Source: Bisbaumannia salifodinae (GTDB taxonomy: Bacteria > Pseudomonadota > Gammaproteobacteria > Pseudomonadales > Halomonadaceae). Taken from it: a stretch of 64,000 nt of DNA. Below, one piece after another: positions 54,595 through 63,726 of the stretch. Each line of letters starts with the position of its first letter. The stretch's first letter is position 1. The DNA lies in the NCBI RefSeq assembly GCF_039522585.1, contig NZ_BAAADR010000021.1; one strand, 5' to 3'. Both the position numbers and the translations under genes were made by a program. The notes beneath the pieces are model-generated. The model was not told the DNA's origin. It saw only the letters and a program-made list of their open reading frames with translations, and searched no databases.

Positions 54595-54626
54595 GCCCCG
54601 GGATGACCTGGCGTCACGCCCGGGGC
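54595..54626 (+). terminator. Hairpin after the phenol operon
   Basis: GCCCCGGG and CCCGGGGC enclose a TGAC-CTGGC-GTCA inner stem. No U-tract, but it lies 25 bases after the last gene of the operon. Confidence 0.5.
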
Positions 54627-54693
54627 GCGGCCGCGCCTCCGCTCTGCTACCATCGGCCTCAAACAGCGATCGCTCATCGATGGAAGACGGCAG

Positions 54694-55065
54694 ATGAAAC
54701 CGGGACACCGCGGCTGGCGCCACCTGATCCACTCCACCCACTACTCCCTCAAGGGCCTCAAGGCCGCCTTTCGCAACGAGGCGGCCTTCCGCCAGGAACT
54801 GGGGCTCTGCCTGGTGCTGCTGCCCCTGGCGCTGTGGCTCGGCCGCGGCCCGGTGGAGTGGATCCTGCTGGTGGGCAGTTGCCTGCTGGTGCTGATCGTC
54901 GAGCTGCTCAACAGCGCCATCGAGAGCGTGGTGGACCGCATCGGGCCCGAGCGTCATGAGCTCTCCGGGCGCGCCAAGGACATCGGCTCAGCGGCGGTGA
55001 TGCTGGCGCTGATGCTGGCCGGCCTGACCTGGGTGCTGGTCGCCTGGCAGCGCTTCTTCGCCTGA
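54694..55065 (+). CDS. dgkA: Diacylglycerol kinase
   Basis: Integral membrane kinase of 123 residues (family about 121) with three helices. It recycles diacylglycerol to phosphatidic acid. The amphipathic start KGLKAAFRNEAAFRQE and the active-site helix ELLNSAIESVVDRI (about 69-82) are intact, as is the GRAKDIGSAAV loop. Runs before glnE. Confidence 0.93.
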   Translation: MKPGHRGWRHLIHSTHYSLKGLKAAFRNEAAFRQELGLCLVLLPLALWLGRGPVEWILLVGSCLLVLIVELLNSAIESVVDRIGPERHELSGRAKDIGSAAVMLALMLAGLTWVLVAWQRFFA

Positions 55066-55111
55066 GCGCTCCCTTCGCTATGCTGAAGCCAATGACCCCG
55101 AGGAGAGGCCC

Positions 55112-58108
55112 ATGGCGCTGCCGACTGGTTTCCTGCCCCTGACCGAGATTCCCGAGCCCCTGCGCGGCCCCCTGGGCCAGGCCCAGCAGCGCCTGGACGA
55201 GGCCCTGGCCCAGGCCGATAGCCTGGCCGAGATGACCGGCCGCGATTCCCCCCTGGAGGACTGGCTGGCGCTGCCCGAGGCGTGCCGCGAGCAACTGGCC
55301 CGGGTGGTGGCGATCTCCGACTTCGCCCTGGAGACCCTGGTGCGCTACCCCCAGTGGTTGCTGCACCTGGAGGCCAACGGTGAGCTGGAGAGCGCCCCGG
55401 AACCGGCCCTGCTGGAGGCCTGGCTGGGCGAGGCCCTGGAGGCCGCCGAGGACGAGTCGACCATGCAGGCGGCGATGCGCCGCTTTCGCCGGGCGCGCAT
55501 GCTGGGCATCGTCTGGCGTGACCTGGCGCGGCCCGCGGGCACCGATATGTGGGCCACGGCGGCGGCGGTGTCGCGGCTGGCGGAGGTCTGCCTGGACGGC
55601 GCCCTGGGCTGGCTGGAGGCCCACTATGCCCCGCGCTGGGGGCTTCCCGCGCCGCGCCCCGGTGAAGAGGCCCCCCAGCGCCTGGTGGTGCTGGGCATGG
55701 GCAAGTTGGGCGCCGGCGAGCTCAACCTCTCCTCGGATATCGACCTGATCTTCGCCTTCCCGGAGAAGGGCGTCACCCGGGGCGGACGTCGCGAGCTGGA
55801 TCACCAGGAGTACTTCACCAAGCTGGGCCAGAAGCTGATCGGCGCCCTGGACGCGGTGACCGGCGACGGCTTCGCCTTCCGCGTCGATATGCGCCTGCGC
55901 CCCCTGGGCGATGGCGGCCCCCTGGTGGGCAGCTTCGCCATGCTGGCCAGCTACTACCAGGACCAGGGCCGCGAGTGGGAGCGCTACGCCATGCTCAAGG
56001 CGCGCCCGGTGGCCGGCGACCGGGAGGCCGGTGACGAGCTGCTGGCCGGCCTGCGCCCCTTCGTCTATCGCAAGTACCTGGACTTCGGCGCCATCGAGTC
56101 GCTGCGCGAGATGAAGGCGATGATCAACCGCGAGGTCAAGCGCCGCGGCATGGACGACAACATCAAGCTGGGCAGCGGCGGCATCCGCGAGGTGGAGTTC
56201 GTGGTCCAGGCCTTCCAGCTGATTCGCGGCGGCCGCGACACCGAGCTCCAGGTGACCTCATTGAAGAGCGCCCTGGCGCGGCTGCCGGACCTGGGGCTGC
56301 TGCCCCAGGCGGTGGTCGATGAGCTGACCCCGGACTATGTCTTCCTGCGCGACCTGGAGCACGCCCTCCAGGGGCTGGAGGATCGCCAGACCCAGGCCCT
56401 GCCCGACAACGACACGGACCGGGAGCGTGTCGCCCTGGCCCTGAACATGGCCGACTGGCCGGCGGTGATGGCGCGCCTCGACGAGGTGCGCGGCCGGGTG
56501 CGCCAGCACTTCGACGCGGTGATCGCCGACCCGGAGGAGGAACGCGAGGAGATCGCCGCCCCCCACCGGGAGGGCGCCGAGGTGGGCCTGGACGAATGGC
56601 GCGCCCTGTGGCGCGGCGAGCTGAACGCCGAGGAGGCCGGCGAACTGCTGGCCCGGGCCGGCTTCGCCGAGGCCGATACCGCGGCCCGGCGCCTGGAGGG
56701 CCTGCGCCACTCCCGGGCGGTCAAGGGCATGCAGCGCATCGGCTTCGAGCGCCTGGACGCCCTGATGCCGCTGATGCTGGACGCCGCCGCCGGCAGCGAG
56801 CTGCCGGATCGCGCCCTGGAGCGCACCCTGCCGCTGATCGAATCGGTGTTGCGGCGAACCGCCTACCTGGCGCTGCTGCGCGAGAATCCCGAGGCCCTGG
56901 ATCATCTGATGCGCCTGGTGGGGGCCAGCCCCTGGGTGGCCGACCAACTGGCTCGCCACCCCATCCTGCTCGACGAGCTGCTCACCCCCGGCACCCTCTA
57001 TACCCCGGCGGACAAGGAGCGCCTCGCCGACGAGCTGCGCCAGACCCTGGCGCGGATTCCCGAGGAGGACGAGGAGGCCCAGCTGGAGGCGCTGCGCATC
57101 TTCAAGCATGCCCAGGTACTGCACGTGGCGGCCTCGGATATCGCCGGCACCCGGGCGCTGATGAAGGTCAGCGACTACCTCACCTTTATCGCCGAGGTGG
57201 TGCTGGAGCAGGTGCTGGCCATGGCCTGGAAGCACCTGGTGCGCAAGCATGGCCGCCCCCAGCGCCGCGACGGCGTGGAAGGGGAGAGCGACTTCATCAT
57301 CGTCGGCTACGGCAAGCTGGGCGGCATCGAGCTGGGTTACGGTTCGGACCTCGACCTGGTGTTTATCCACGACGCCGCCTCCCAGGGCAGCACCGACGGC
57401 CCCAGGCCCCTCGACAACCCGGTCTTCTTCACCCGCCTGGGCCAGCGCATCATCCACCTGCTCACCGCGGTGACCCCCGCCGGCGCCCTCTATGAGGTGG
57501 ACATGCGCCTGCGCCCCTCCGGCAACTCGGGGCTGCTGGTCACCACCCTGGAGGCCTTCGCCGACTACCAGCGCCGCGAGGCCTGGACCTGGGAGCACCA
57601 GGCCCTGGTACGGGCCCGGGTGGTGGCCGGTGACCCGGCCCTGGCCGAGCGCTTCGAGGCGGTGCGTCGCGAGGTGCTGGGCGAGAAGCGCGACCTCGAG
57701 GCGCTGCGCGAGGAGGTGGTGAAGATGCGCCTCAAGATGCGCGATCACCTGGCCAGCCGCCCCGGCGACGACCACTTCGACCTCAAGCAGGACCCGGGTG
57801 GCATGGTGGATATCGAGTTCCTCTGCCAGTACGCGGTGCTCTCCATGGCCCACTACGCCCCCCAACTGCTGGAGTGGAGCGATAACATGCGCCTGCTCGA
57901 GACCCTGGAGGCCGGCGGCCTGCTGGATGCCGGCGAGTGCCGGGGGCTGCGCGAGGCCTACCTGGCCTATCGGGACGCCGTGCATCGCGCCGCCCTGGCC
58001 AACCAGCCCCGGGCGGTGGGCGCCGAGGAATTTCAGGAGCGCCGCGCCCTGGTGACCCGCCTCTGGCAGCGACTGCTGGAGCCTAACGGGACGGGCGCCA
58101 ATCGATGA
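55112..58108 (+). CDS. glnE: Glutamine synthetase adenylyltransferase/adenylyl-removing enzyme
   Basis: Bifunctional nitrogen regulator of 998 residues (E. coli 946). It adenylylates and deadenylylates glutamine synthetase under PII control. Both nucleotidyltransferase domains show the paired aspartates: GMGKLGAGELNLSSDIDL near 197 (deadenylylation) and GYGKLGGIELGYGSDLDL near 732 (adenylylation). It lies 47 bases after dgkA. The reading frame is uninterrupted. Confidence 0.95.
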   Translation: MALPTGFLPLTEIPEPLRGPLGQAQQRLDEALAQADSLAEMTGRDSPLEDWLALPEACREQLARVVAISDFALETLVRYPQWLLHLEANGELESAPEPALLEAWLGEALEAAEDESTMQAAMRRFRRARMLGIVWRDLARPAGTDMWATAAAVSRLAEVCLDGALGWLEAHYAPRWGLPAPRPGEEAPQRLVVLGMGKLGAGELNLSSDIDLIFAFPEKGVTRGGRRELDHQEYFTKLGQKLIGALDAVTGDGFAFRVDMRLRPLGDGGPLVGSFAMLASYYQDQGREWERYAMLKARPVAGDREAGDELLAGLRPFVYRKYLDFGAIESLREMKAMINREVKRRGMDDNIKLGSGGIREVEFVVQAFQLIRGGRDTELQVTSLKSALARLPDLGLLPQAVVDELTPDYVFLRDLEHALQGLEDRQTQALPDNDTDRERVALALNMADWPAVMARLDEVRGRVRQHFDAVIADPEEEREEIAAPHREGAEVGLDEWRALWRGELNAEEAGELLARAGFAEADTAARRLEGLRHSRAVKGMQRIGFERLDALMPLMLDAAAGSELPDRALERTLPLIESVLRRTAYLALLRENPEALDHLMRLVGASPWVADQLARHPILLDELLTPGTLYTPADKERLADELRQTLARIPEEDEEAQLEALRIFKHAQVLHVAASDIAGTRALMKVSDYLTFIAEVVLEQVLAMAWKHLVRKHGRPQRRDGVEGESDFIIVGYGKLGGIELGYGSDLDLVFIHDAASQGSTDGPRPLDNPVFFTRLGQRIIHLLTAVTPAGALYEVDMRLRPSGNSGLLVTTLEAFADYQRREAWTWEHQALVRARVVAGDPALAERFEAVRREVLGEKRDLEALREEVVKMRLKMRDHLASRPGDDHFDLKQDPGGMVDIEFLCQYAVLSMAHYAPQLLEWSDNMRLLETLEAGGLLDAGECRGLREAYLAYRDAVHRAALANQPRAVGAEEFQERRALVTRLWQRLLEPNGTGANR

Positions 58109-58122
58109 TCTCAGGAGCACGC

Positions 58123-58560
58123 ATGAACAAGGTACTGGTACTGCACGGCCCCAACCTCAACCTGCTGGGCACCCGCCAGCCGGAGATCTATGGCCACGAG
58201 ACCCTGGCGGATATCGACAACGCCCTGCGCCAGCAGGCGCTGATGGCGGGCTGGGAGATCGCCTGCCGACAGAGCAACCACGAGGGCGAGCTGATCGATG
58301 CCATCCACGCCGCGCGCCTGGACGGCACCGCCGCCATCATCATCAACCCCGCCGCCTATACCCATACCTCGGTGGCCATCCTCGACGCCCTCAACGCCTT
58401 CGAGGGCCGGGTGATCGAGGTACACCTCTCTAATGTCCACCGGCGCGAGGCGTTCCGCCACCACTCCTATGTCTCCCTGCGCGCCGACGGGGTGATCGCC
58501 GGACTCGGCAGCCGCGGCTACGCCCTGGCCCTGGAGGCAGTGATTGAGGACACCGAGTGA
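58123..58560 (+). CDS. aroQ: Type II 3-dehydroquinate dehydratase
   Basis: Shikimate pathway enzyme of 145 residues, dodecameric. GPNLNLLGTRQPEIYG (9-24) includes the catalytic lid Arg18 and Tyr23; INPAAYTHTS and EVHLSNVHRREAFRHHS carry the other active-site residues. AGGAG precedes ATG 58123. In many gammaproteobacteria aroQ precedes accBC; here it is followed by pca genes instead, which suggests an insertion or rearrangement at this border. Confidence 0.95.
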   Translation: MNKVLVLHGPNLNLLGTRQPEIYGHETLADIDNALRQQALMAGWEIACRQSNHEGELIDAIHAARLDGTAAIIINPAAYTHTSVAILDALNAFEGRVIEVHLSNVHRREAFRHHSYVSLRADGVIAGLGSRGYALALEAVIEDTE

Positions 58561-58711
58561 TGCCCGGTTCCCGGGGGCGGTGATCCAGGACGCTACGGGT
58601 GAGTCTTTATACCTTGGTCGTACGCCCACGGTTTGCCCCGGCCGGGAGGGACCAGTGGGGGGCGCCATTAATCGCCTGAAAACTCGACACTCTACTCATC
58701 GATTCCAGCGA

Positions 58712-58734
58712 GGGAGGCCTAGCCTCCCTTTTTT
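58712..58734 (+). terminator. Strong intrinsic terminator
   Basis: GGGAGGC-CTA-GCCTCCC followed by T6, about 150 bases after aroQ and before the pca promoter region. Confidence 0.9.
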
Positions 58735-58801
58735 GTGCGCGCCTTTCGGGGTTTGACGGCGGTGGCGTTCGGGAGTAATTTTGTTCGTATAAAGAATTGA
58801 T

Positions 58802-58816
58802 GTTCGTTAAGCGAAC
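58802..58816. promoter_or_regulatory. PcaR-like (IclR family) operator
   Basis: GTTCGTTAAGCGAAC is a perfect GTTCG-N5-CGAAC dyad; it matches 12 of 15 bases of the P. putida PcaR site GTTCGATAATCGCAC. A second GTTCG half-site lies 19 bases upstream at 58783. It is 31 bases before the pcaI start. No pcaR gene is in the window. Confidence 0.6.
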
Positions 58817-58847
58817 TTGTCGAGAGCCACCGCCAGGAGGAGATCCC

Positions 58848-59681
58848 ATGGCCGAGTTCCTGAGCCTGCATGACGCGGTCGCGCGCTACGTCGAAGACGG
58901 CGCCACCGTGGCCATGGAGGGCTTTACCCACCTGATTCCCTTCGCCGCGGGTCACGAGGTGATCCGTCAGGGCAAGCGCGACCTGACCCTGATCCGCATG
59001 ACCCCCGACCTGGTCTATGACCAGTTGATCGGTGCCGGCTGCGCCAGGAAGGTGATTTTCTCCTGGGGCGGCAACCCCGGCGTGGGCTCCCTGCACCGCC
59101 TGCGCGATGCGGTAGAGAAGGGCTGGCCGCACCAGGTCGAGATCCTCGAGCACAGCCACGCCGCCATGGCCTGCGCCTTCGAGGCCGGCGCGGCGGGCCT
59201 GCCGCTGGCGGTGCTTCGCGGCTATGTGGGCAGCGAGCTGCCCAGCGTCAACGACCAGATCAAGTTCATCGAGTGCCCCTTCACCGGTGAGCGCCTGGCG
59301 GCGGTGCCCGCGGTGCGCCCGGATGTCTCCATCGTCCATGCCCAGAAGGCCGACCGCGCCGGCAACGTGCTGGTGGAAGGCATCGTCGGGGTGCAGAAGG
59401 AGGCGGTACTGGCGGCCAGGCAGAGCATCGTCACCGTCGAGGAGGTCGTCGAGGACCTGCGTGCCGAGCCGGGCTATCACCCCAACGCCTGCATCATCCC
59501 CGGCTGGGCGATCAGCGCCATCGCCGTGGCCGAGAAGGGCTCGCTGCCCTCCTATGCCCACGGCTACTACCCGCGCGACAACGCCTTCTACAAGGAGTGG
59601 GACGCCATCGCCCGGGATCGCGACACCTTCACGGCCTGGATCGAAGAGAACGTCATGAATGCAGGGGGGAACGCCCGATGA
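58848..59681 (+). CDS. pcaI: 3-oxoadipate CoA-transferase subunit A
   Basis: Alpha subunit of the enzyme that moves CoA from succinyl-CoA to beta-ketoadipate; 277 residues, family-typical. It shows MEGFTHLIPFAAGHEVIRQG near 23 and the FSWGGNPGVGSLHR region. AGGAGGAGA precedes ATG 58848. Its stop overlaps the pcaJ start (ATGA), as in nearly all CoA-transferase pairs. Confidence 0.93.
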   Translation: MAEFLSLHDAVARYVEDGATVAMEGFTHLIPFAAGHEVIRQGKRDLTLIRMTPDLVYDQLIGAGCARKVIFSWGGNPGVGSLHRLRDAVEKGWPHQVEILEHSHAAMACAFEAGAAGLPLAVLRGYVGSELPSVNDQIKFIECPFTGERLAAVPAVRPDVSIVHAQKADRAGNVLVEGIVGVQKEAVLAARQSIVTVEEVVEDLRAEPGYHPNACIIPGWAISAIAVAEKGSLPSYAHGYYPRDNAFYKEWDAIARDRDTFTAWIEENVMNAGGNAR

Positions 59682-60451
59682 GCCTCGATTACACCGCCGC
59701 GGAGATGATGACCGTCACCGCCGCCCGCGCCCTGGAAAACGGCATGACCTGCTTCGTCGGCATCGGCCTGCCCTCTGAGGCCGCCAACCTGGCGCGCCTG
59801 ACCCATGCCCCGGACGTGGTGCTGATCTACGAATCCGGCACCCTGCAGACCCAGCCCGACGTGCTGCCGCTCTCCATCGGTGATGGCGAGCTGGCCGAGA
59901 CCGCCCTGACCACCGTGGCGGTGCCGGAGATGTTCCGCTACTGGCTGCAGGGCGGGAAGATCAACGTGGGCTTCCTGGGTACCGCCCAGATCGACCGCTA
60001 CTGCAACCTCAACACCACCCTGATCGGCGACTACCGGGAGCCCAAGGTGCGCCTGCCGGGGGGCGGCGGTGCACCGGAGATCGCGACCAATGCCGGCGAG
60101 GTGTTTATCACCCTGAAGCACTCCAAGCGGGCCTTCGTCGACCGGGTCGACTTCATCACCACCCTGGGCTTCGGCCGCGACGGCAAGGGGCGCGACGGCG
60201 TGCCCAATATCGGCAAGGGCCCGACCCGGGTGATCACCGACCTGTGCGTGATGAAGCCCGACCCCGAGACCAAGGAGCTGGTGGTGGTGTCGCTGCACCC
60301 GGGCGTGACCCGCGAGGACGTGATCGAGGCCACCGGCTGGGAACTTCGCTTCGCCGAGACCCTGGAGAGCACCCCGGAGCCCAGCGCCAAGGAGCTCGAG
60401 ATCCTGCGGGATCTCAAGGACCGCACCGCCCGTGCCCATAGCGGCCAGTAA
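59678..60451 (+). CDS. pcaJ: 3-oxoadipate CoA-transferase subunit B
   Basis: Beta subunit of 257 residues. The catalytic glutamate is E52 in IYESGTL; VGIGLPSEAANLAR and GGGGAPEIATNAGEV follow as family motifs. Forms a heterotetramer with PcaI. Eighteen bases separate it from pcaF. Confidence 0.93.
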   Translation: MSLDYTAAEMMTVTAARALENGMTCFVGIGLPSEAANLARLTHAPDVVLIYESGTLQTQPDVLPLSIGDGELAETALTTVAVPEMFRYWLQGGKINVGFLGTAQIDRYCNLNTTLIGDYREPKVRLPGGGGAPEIATNAGEVFITLKHSKRAFVDRVDFITTLGFGRDGKGRDGVPNIGKGPTRVITDLCVMKPDPETKELVVVSLHPGVTREDVIEATGWELRFAETLESTPEPSAKELEILRDLKDRTARAHSGQ

Positions 60452-60469
60452 GCCGAGCAGGAGAGTCAT

Positions 60470-61672
60470 ATGACCGACGTTTATCTCTGCCATCCGCGGC
60501 GCAGCGCCATCGGCCGCTTCGGCGGCACCCTCTCCAGCGTGCGCCCCGACGACCTGGCCGCCAGCCTCTTCAAGGCAGTGCTGGCCGAGGCCCCGCAGCT
60601 CGATCCGGCGGCCATCGAGGAGGTCTTTATGGGCTGCGCCAACCAGGCCGGCGAAGACAACCGCAGCGTGGCGCGCATGTCGCTGCTGCTGGCCGGCATG
60701 CCGACCTCGGTGCCCGGCACCACCCTGAACCGCCTGTGCGGTTCCGGCATGGACGCGGTGGGCACCGCCTTCCGCGCCATCAAGGCCGGCGAGATGGAGC
60801 TGGCCCTGGCCGGCGGCGTGGAGTCCATGTCCCGGGCCCCCTACGTGATGGGCAAGGCCGATAGCGCCTTCTCCCGGGGTCAGCAGATCGAGGACACCAC
60901 CATCGGCTGGCGCTTTATCAACCCGCTGATGAAGAAGATGTACGGCGTCGACTCCATGCCGGAGACCGCCGAGAACGTCGCCGAGCGGTTCGACATCGCC
61001 CGGGAGGATCAGGACGCCTTCGCCCTGCGCTCCCAGCAGAAGGCCGCCGCCGCCCAACAGGCCGGGCGCTTCGCCGAGGAGATCACCGCCATCGAGATCC
61101 CCCGGCGCAAGCAGGAACCGCTGATCTTCGATCGGGACGAGCACCCGCGTGCGACGACGCTGGAGAAGCTGGCCGGCCTGGCGACGCCCTTCCGCGAGGG
61201 TGGCAGCGTCACCGCGGGTAACGCCTCCGGGGTCAACGACGGCGCCGCCGCCATGCTGGTGGCAAGCACCGCGGCGGTGGAGAAGCACGGCCTGACGCCC
61301 ATGGCCAAGATCCTCGGCATGGCCACCGCCGGCGTCGAGCCGCGGATCATGGGCTATGGTCCGGTGCCCGCGGTCAACAAGCTGCTCGCGCGCACCGGGG
61401 TGTCGATGGACGAGATCGACGTTATCGAGCTCAACGAGGCCTTCGCCGCCCAGGCCCTGGCCTGCATGCGCGACCTGGGGCTCGCGGACGATGACCCCCG
61501 GGTCAATCCCAACGGCGGCGCCATCGCCCTGGGCCACCCGCTGGGCATGTCCGGCGCCCGCCTGCTGCTGACCGCCGCCCATGAGCTGCAGAAGAGCGGC
61601 AAGCGCTATGCCCTGTGCACCATGTGCGTGGGGGTGGGGCAGGGTATCGCGACGCTGATCGAGCGGGTCTGA
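60470..61672 (+). CDS. pcaF: Beta-ketoadipyl-CoA thiolase
   Basis: Final step of the pathway: cleaves beta-ketoadipyl-CoA to acetyl-CoA and succinyl-CoA. Length 400, as in the family. The acyl-binding cysteine is C90 (LNRLCGSGMDAVG); GHPLGMSGAR near 355 and CTMCVGVGQG near 385 hold the active-site histidine and second cysteine. AGGAGAG precedes the ATG. Confidence 0.93.
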   Translation: MTDVYLCHPRRSAIGRFGGTLSSVRPDDLAASLFKAVLAEAPQLDPAAIEEVFMGCANQAGEDNRSVARMSLLLAGMPTSVPGTTLNRLCGSGMDAVGTAFRAIKAGEMELALAGGVESMSRAPYVMGKADSAFSRGQQIEDTTIGWRFINPLMKKMYGVDSMPETAENVAERFDIAREDQDAFALRSQQKAAAAQQAGRFAEEITAIEIPRRKQEPLIFDRDEHPRATTLEKLAGLATPFREGGSVTAGNASGVNDGAAAMLVASTAAVEKHGLTPMAKILGMATAGVEPRIMGYGPVPAVNKLLARTGVSMDEIDVIELNEAFAAQALACMRDLGLADDDPRVNPNGGAIALGHPLGMSGARLLLTAAHELQKSGKRYALCTMCVGVGQGIATLIERV

Positions 61673-61749
61673 GCGAGACCGAAGGTTGAATGCAGGGCCG
61701 GTGATATGATGTCGCCGGCCTTGTCCGTTGTCATACACGGAGAGAGATC

Positions 61750-62532
61750 ATGGCATTTCTGACTATCAAGGGCCGCAGCGTGGCCTATCGTCTGCTGGGT
61801 GCGGCGGCCAACCCCCTGGTGGTGCTGGCGCATCCGCTGGGCATGACCCAGGCGGTGTGGGACGACATCCTGCCGGCGCTGCTGCACCGCTACCGGGTGC
61901 TGACCTGGGACCTGCCCGGCCATGGTGCCAGCCAGGCCTGGGGCGAGGGCGCCATCGCCCCGGCCGACCTGGCCGCCGAGGCCCTGGCCCTGGCCGATCA
62001 TGCCGGCGCCGAACGCTTTCACTTCGTCGGTACCTCCATCGGCGGGGTGGTCGGCCAGCAGCTGATCGCTGAGCATGCCGAGCGTCTCGCCTCCGCGACG
62101 CTCACCAATACCGGGGCGGTGATCGGCACCGCGGAGCTCTGGGACACCCGCGCCGCTCGCGTGCGCGAGGAAGGCCTGGCGGCGATGAGCGGCGAGATCG
62201 TGCCGCGCTGGTTCGCCCCGGCCTGCTTCGAGGCCGAGCCGGCCCTCAAGCCCGGCTGGATGACCCAGATGGGCCGCGGCGACGACGAGGCCTACGCCAA
62301 GCTGTGCGAGATGCTCGGCGGCCACGCCTTTACCGGCAAGCTCAACGGGAAGGGCGTCAAGGTGCAACTGCTGGGCGGCAGCGAGGACCTGGCGACCCCG
62401 CCGGCGACCCTCGAGGCCCTGTCCAGCGAGCTCGACGGCGCGCCGCTTGCGATCCTCGACGGCGTCGGCCATGTGCCCTCCGTGGAGGTGCCGGAGCGCT
62501 TCGCCGAAGCCTTGCTGGCGGTGCTGGACTAG
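61750..62532 (+). CDS. pcaD: Beta-ketoadipate enol-lactone hydrolase
   Basis: Alpha/beta hydrolase of 260 residues that opens the enol-lactone to beta-ketoadipate. The nucleophile elbow is GTSIGG with S96, the oxyanion region AHPLGMTQAVWDD near 27, and the histidine in GVGHVPSVE near 237. GGAGAGAG precedes ATG 61750. It ends the pcaIJFD unit and joins the catechol branch (CatC product) to the thiolytic steps. Confidence 0.92.
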   Translation: MAFLTIKGRSVAYRLLGAAANPLVVLAHPLGMTQAVWDDILPALLHRYRVLTWDLPGHGASQAWGEGAIAPADLAAEALALADHAGAERFHFVGTSIGGVVGQQLIAEHAERLASATLTNTGAVIGTAELWDTRAARVREEGLAAMSGEIVPRWFAPACFEAEPALKPGWMTQMGRGDDEAYAKLCEMLGGHAFTGKLNGKGVKVQLLGGSEDLATPPATLEALSSELDGAPLAILDGVGHVPSVEVPERFAEALLAVLD

Positions 62533-62551
62533 TTGTTTAGTCCCGCCACTC

Positions 62552-62575
62552 TGGCGCCGTTTCTACCGGGCGCCA
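62552..62575. terminator. Hairpin between pcaD and catR (copy 2)
   Basis: TGGCGCC and GGCGCCA form a perfect stem around a 10-base loop, between convergent genes. Confidence 0.6.
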
Positions 62576-62639
62576 AGGGACACACCGTGTGCCTACCCAG
62601 GCGCCGCGACTGGCGGAACCTTGGCGTGGCCGTCTTAGC

Positions 62640-63542
62640 TCAGGGATAGCGTCCGCTGCGGCGGTTCTCCACCAGCACCTCGAGGATGGCGTTGGCGGCC
62701 TGCATCACCTCGGAGGGGGGCTCGCCGCGGCGGCGGCTGCACAGCACCGGCGAGGTGAGGCTCTTGTCGGCCAGGTAGATGAAACTGATGCCGTCGCGGC
62801 GCACCCGCCTGACCTGCTCGGGCACCAGGGTGATGCCGATCTCCGAGGCCACCAGGCCCAGCGCCGTCTGCAGCTCGTTGGCCTCCTGTACCACCTCCAC
62901 CTTGAGCCCCTGGCGGCGGAACAGGCCGAGCACGGTATCGGCGAGGCTGGGGCGCGGCTTGGCGGGAAACAGGATCAGCGGGTAGTCGGCGAGTTCCGCC
63001 AGGGTGGGGGTGGTGCCCTCCAGGGGGTGACCGCAGGGCACGGCGGCCATCAGCGGTTCGTCGAACAGCACCTCCTGCTCCACGTCCGGGTCATCGATGC
63101 GCAGGCGCCCGAAGCCGATATCGATACGCCCCGCCTTGAGGGCCTGCACCTGCTGCACCGTGGTCAGCTCCGCCAGGCTCAGCTCGACGTTATCCTTTTG
63201 TCGTAAGCCCCGCACCAGCAGCGGTAGCTGCCCATAGAAGACCGAGGCGACGAAGCCGATCCCGAACATCACCCGCTGGCTTCGGGCCATGCGGCGGGCG
63301 GCCTGCACCGTGGTGTCGATCTTCTCCAGTATCTGCAGAGTATGCTCATAGAAGAACTGACCGGTGGTGGTCAGGCGCATGCCGCGGGGCCCGCGATCGA
63401 AGAGCTTGACCCCGACTTCTTCCTCTAACTGTTTGATTTGTCGAGATAGCGGTGGCTGCGCCATATGCAGCCTGGCCGCCGCTCGGGTCAGGTTCAGCTC
63501 CTCGGCGACGACGCAGAAGTACCTCAGGTGACGCAGCTCCAT
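62640..63542 (-). CDS. catR: CatR/BenM-type LysR regulator, copy 2
   Basis: Second muconate-type LysR regulator, 300 residues, closely similar throughout to the one at 37544 (MELRHLRYFCVVAEELNLTR, then QPPLSRQIKQLEEEVG, and SRRRGEPPSEVMQAANAILEV near the C-terminus). GGAGG sits five bases before ATG 63542. Divergent from catA copy 2, whose promoter region repeats the catR-catB layout. It could be the BenM-like member of the pair, with the benzoate genes lying outside the window. Confidence 0.85.
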   Translation of the reverse strand: MELRHLRYFCVVAEELNLTRAAARLHMAQPPLSRQIKQLEEEVGVKLFDRGPRGMRLTTTGQFFYEHTLQILEKIDTTVQAARRMARSQRVMFGIGFVASVFYGQLPLLVRGLRQKDNVELSLAELTTVQQVQALKAGRIDIGFGRLRIDDPDVEQEVLFDEPLMAAVPCGHPLEGTTPTLAELADYPLILFPAKPRPSLADTVLGLFRRQGLKVEVVQEANELQTALGLVASEIGITLVPEQVRRVRRDGISFIYLADKSLTSPVLCSRRRGEPPSEVMQAANAILEVLVENRRSGRYP

Positions 63543-63543
63543 G

Positions 63544-63558
63544 ATACCTCCAGGGTAT
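63544..63558. promoter_or_regulatory. CatM/BenM-type operator upstream of catA copy 2
   Basis: ATAC-CTCCAGG-GTAT fits the ATAC-N7-GTAT consensus exactly. As at the catB promoter, it is followed by CCAAACGATATTGG (63569-63582) and GCAATCACACT (63598-63608) at the same 29-base spacing. Confidence 0.7.
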
Positions 63559-63726
63559 GGCTGAGGACCCAAACGATATTGGTTCTGTGCCCTGGGGGCA
63601 ATCACACTTGCCCCATAACAGGGCAGACCGAGGTTCGACCCGGTGCCTTCCGCCAAGGAGCACGCCCTGCGAGACCCGCTAGCACCGGCCGCGACCGGTC
63701 ATAACGACAATGACGAGGATAGCCCG

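Noticed and set aside
58561..58734. tRNA gene downstream of aroQ
   Set aside because: No cloverleaf, T-loop GTTCGAATC or CCA end could be found; the terminator hairpin explains the symmetry.
59588..61738. 716-codon minus-strand open frame opposite pcaJ and pcaF
   Set aside because: Antisense shadow with low-complexity Gly/His/Gln composition; pcaJ and pcaF motifs are unambiguous.
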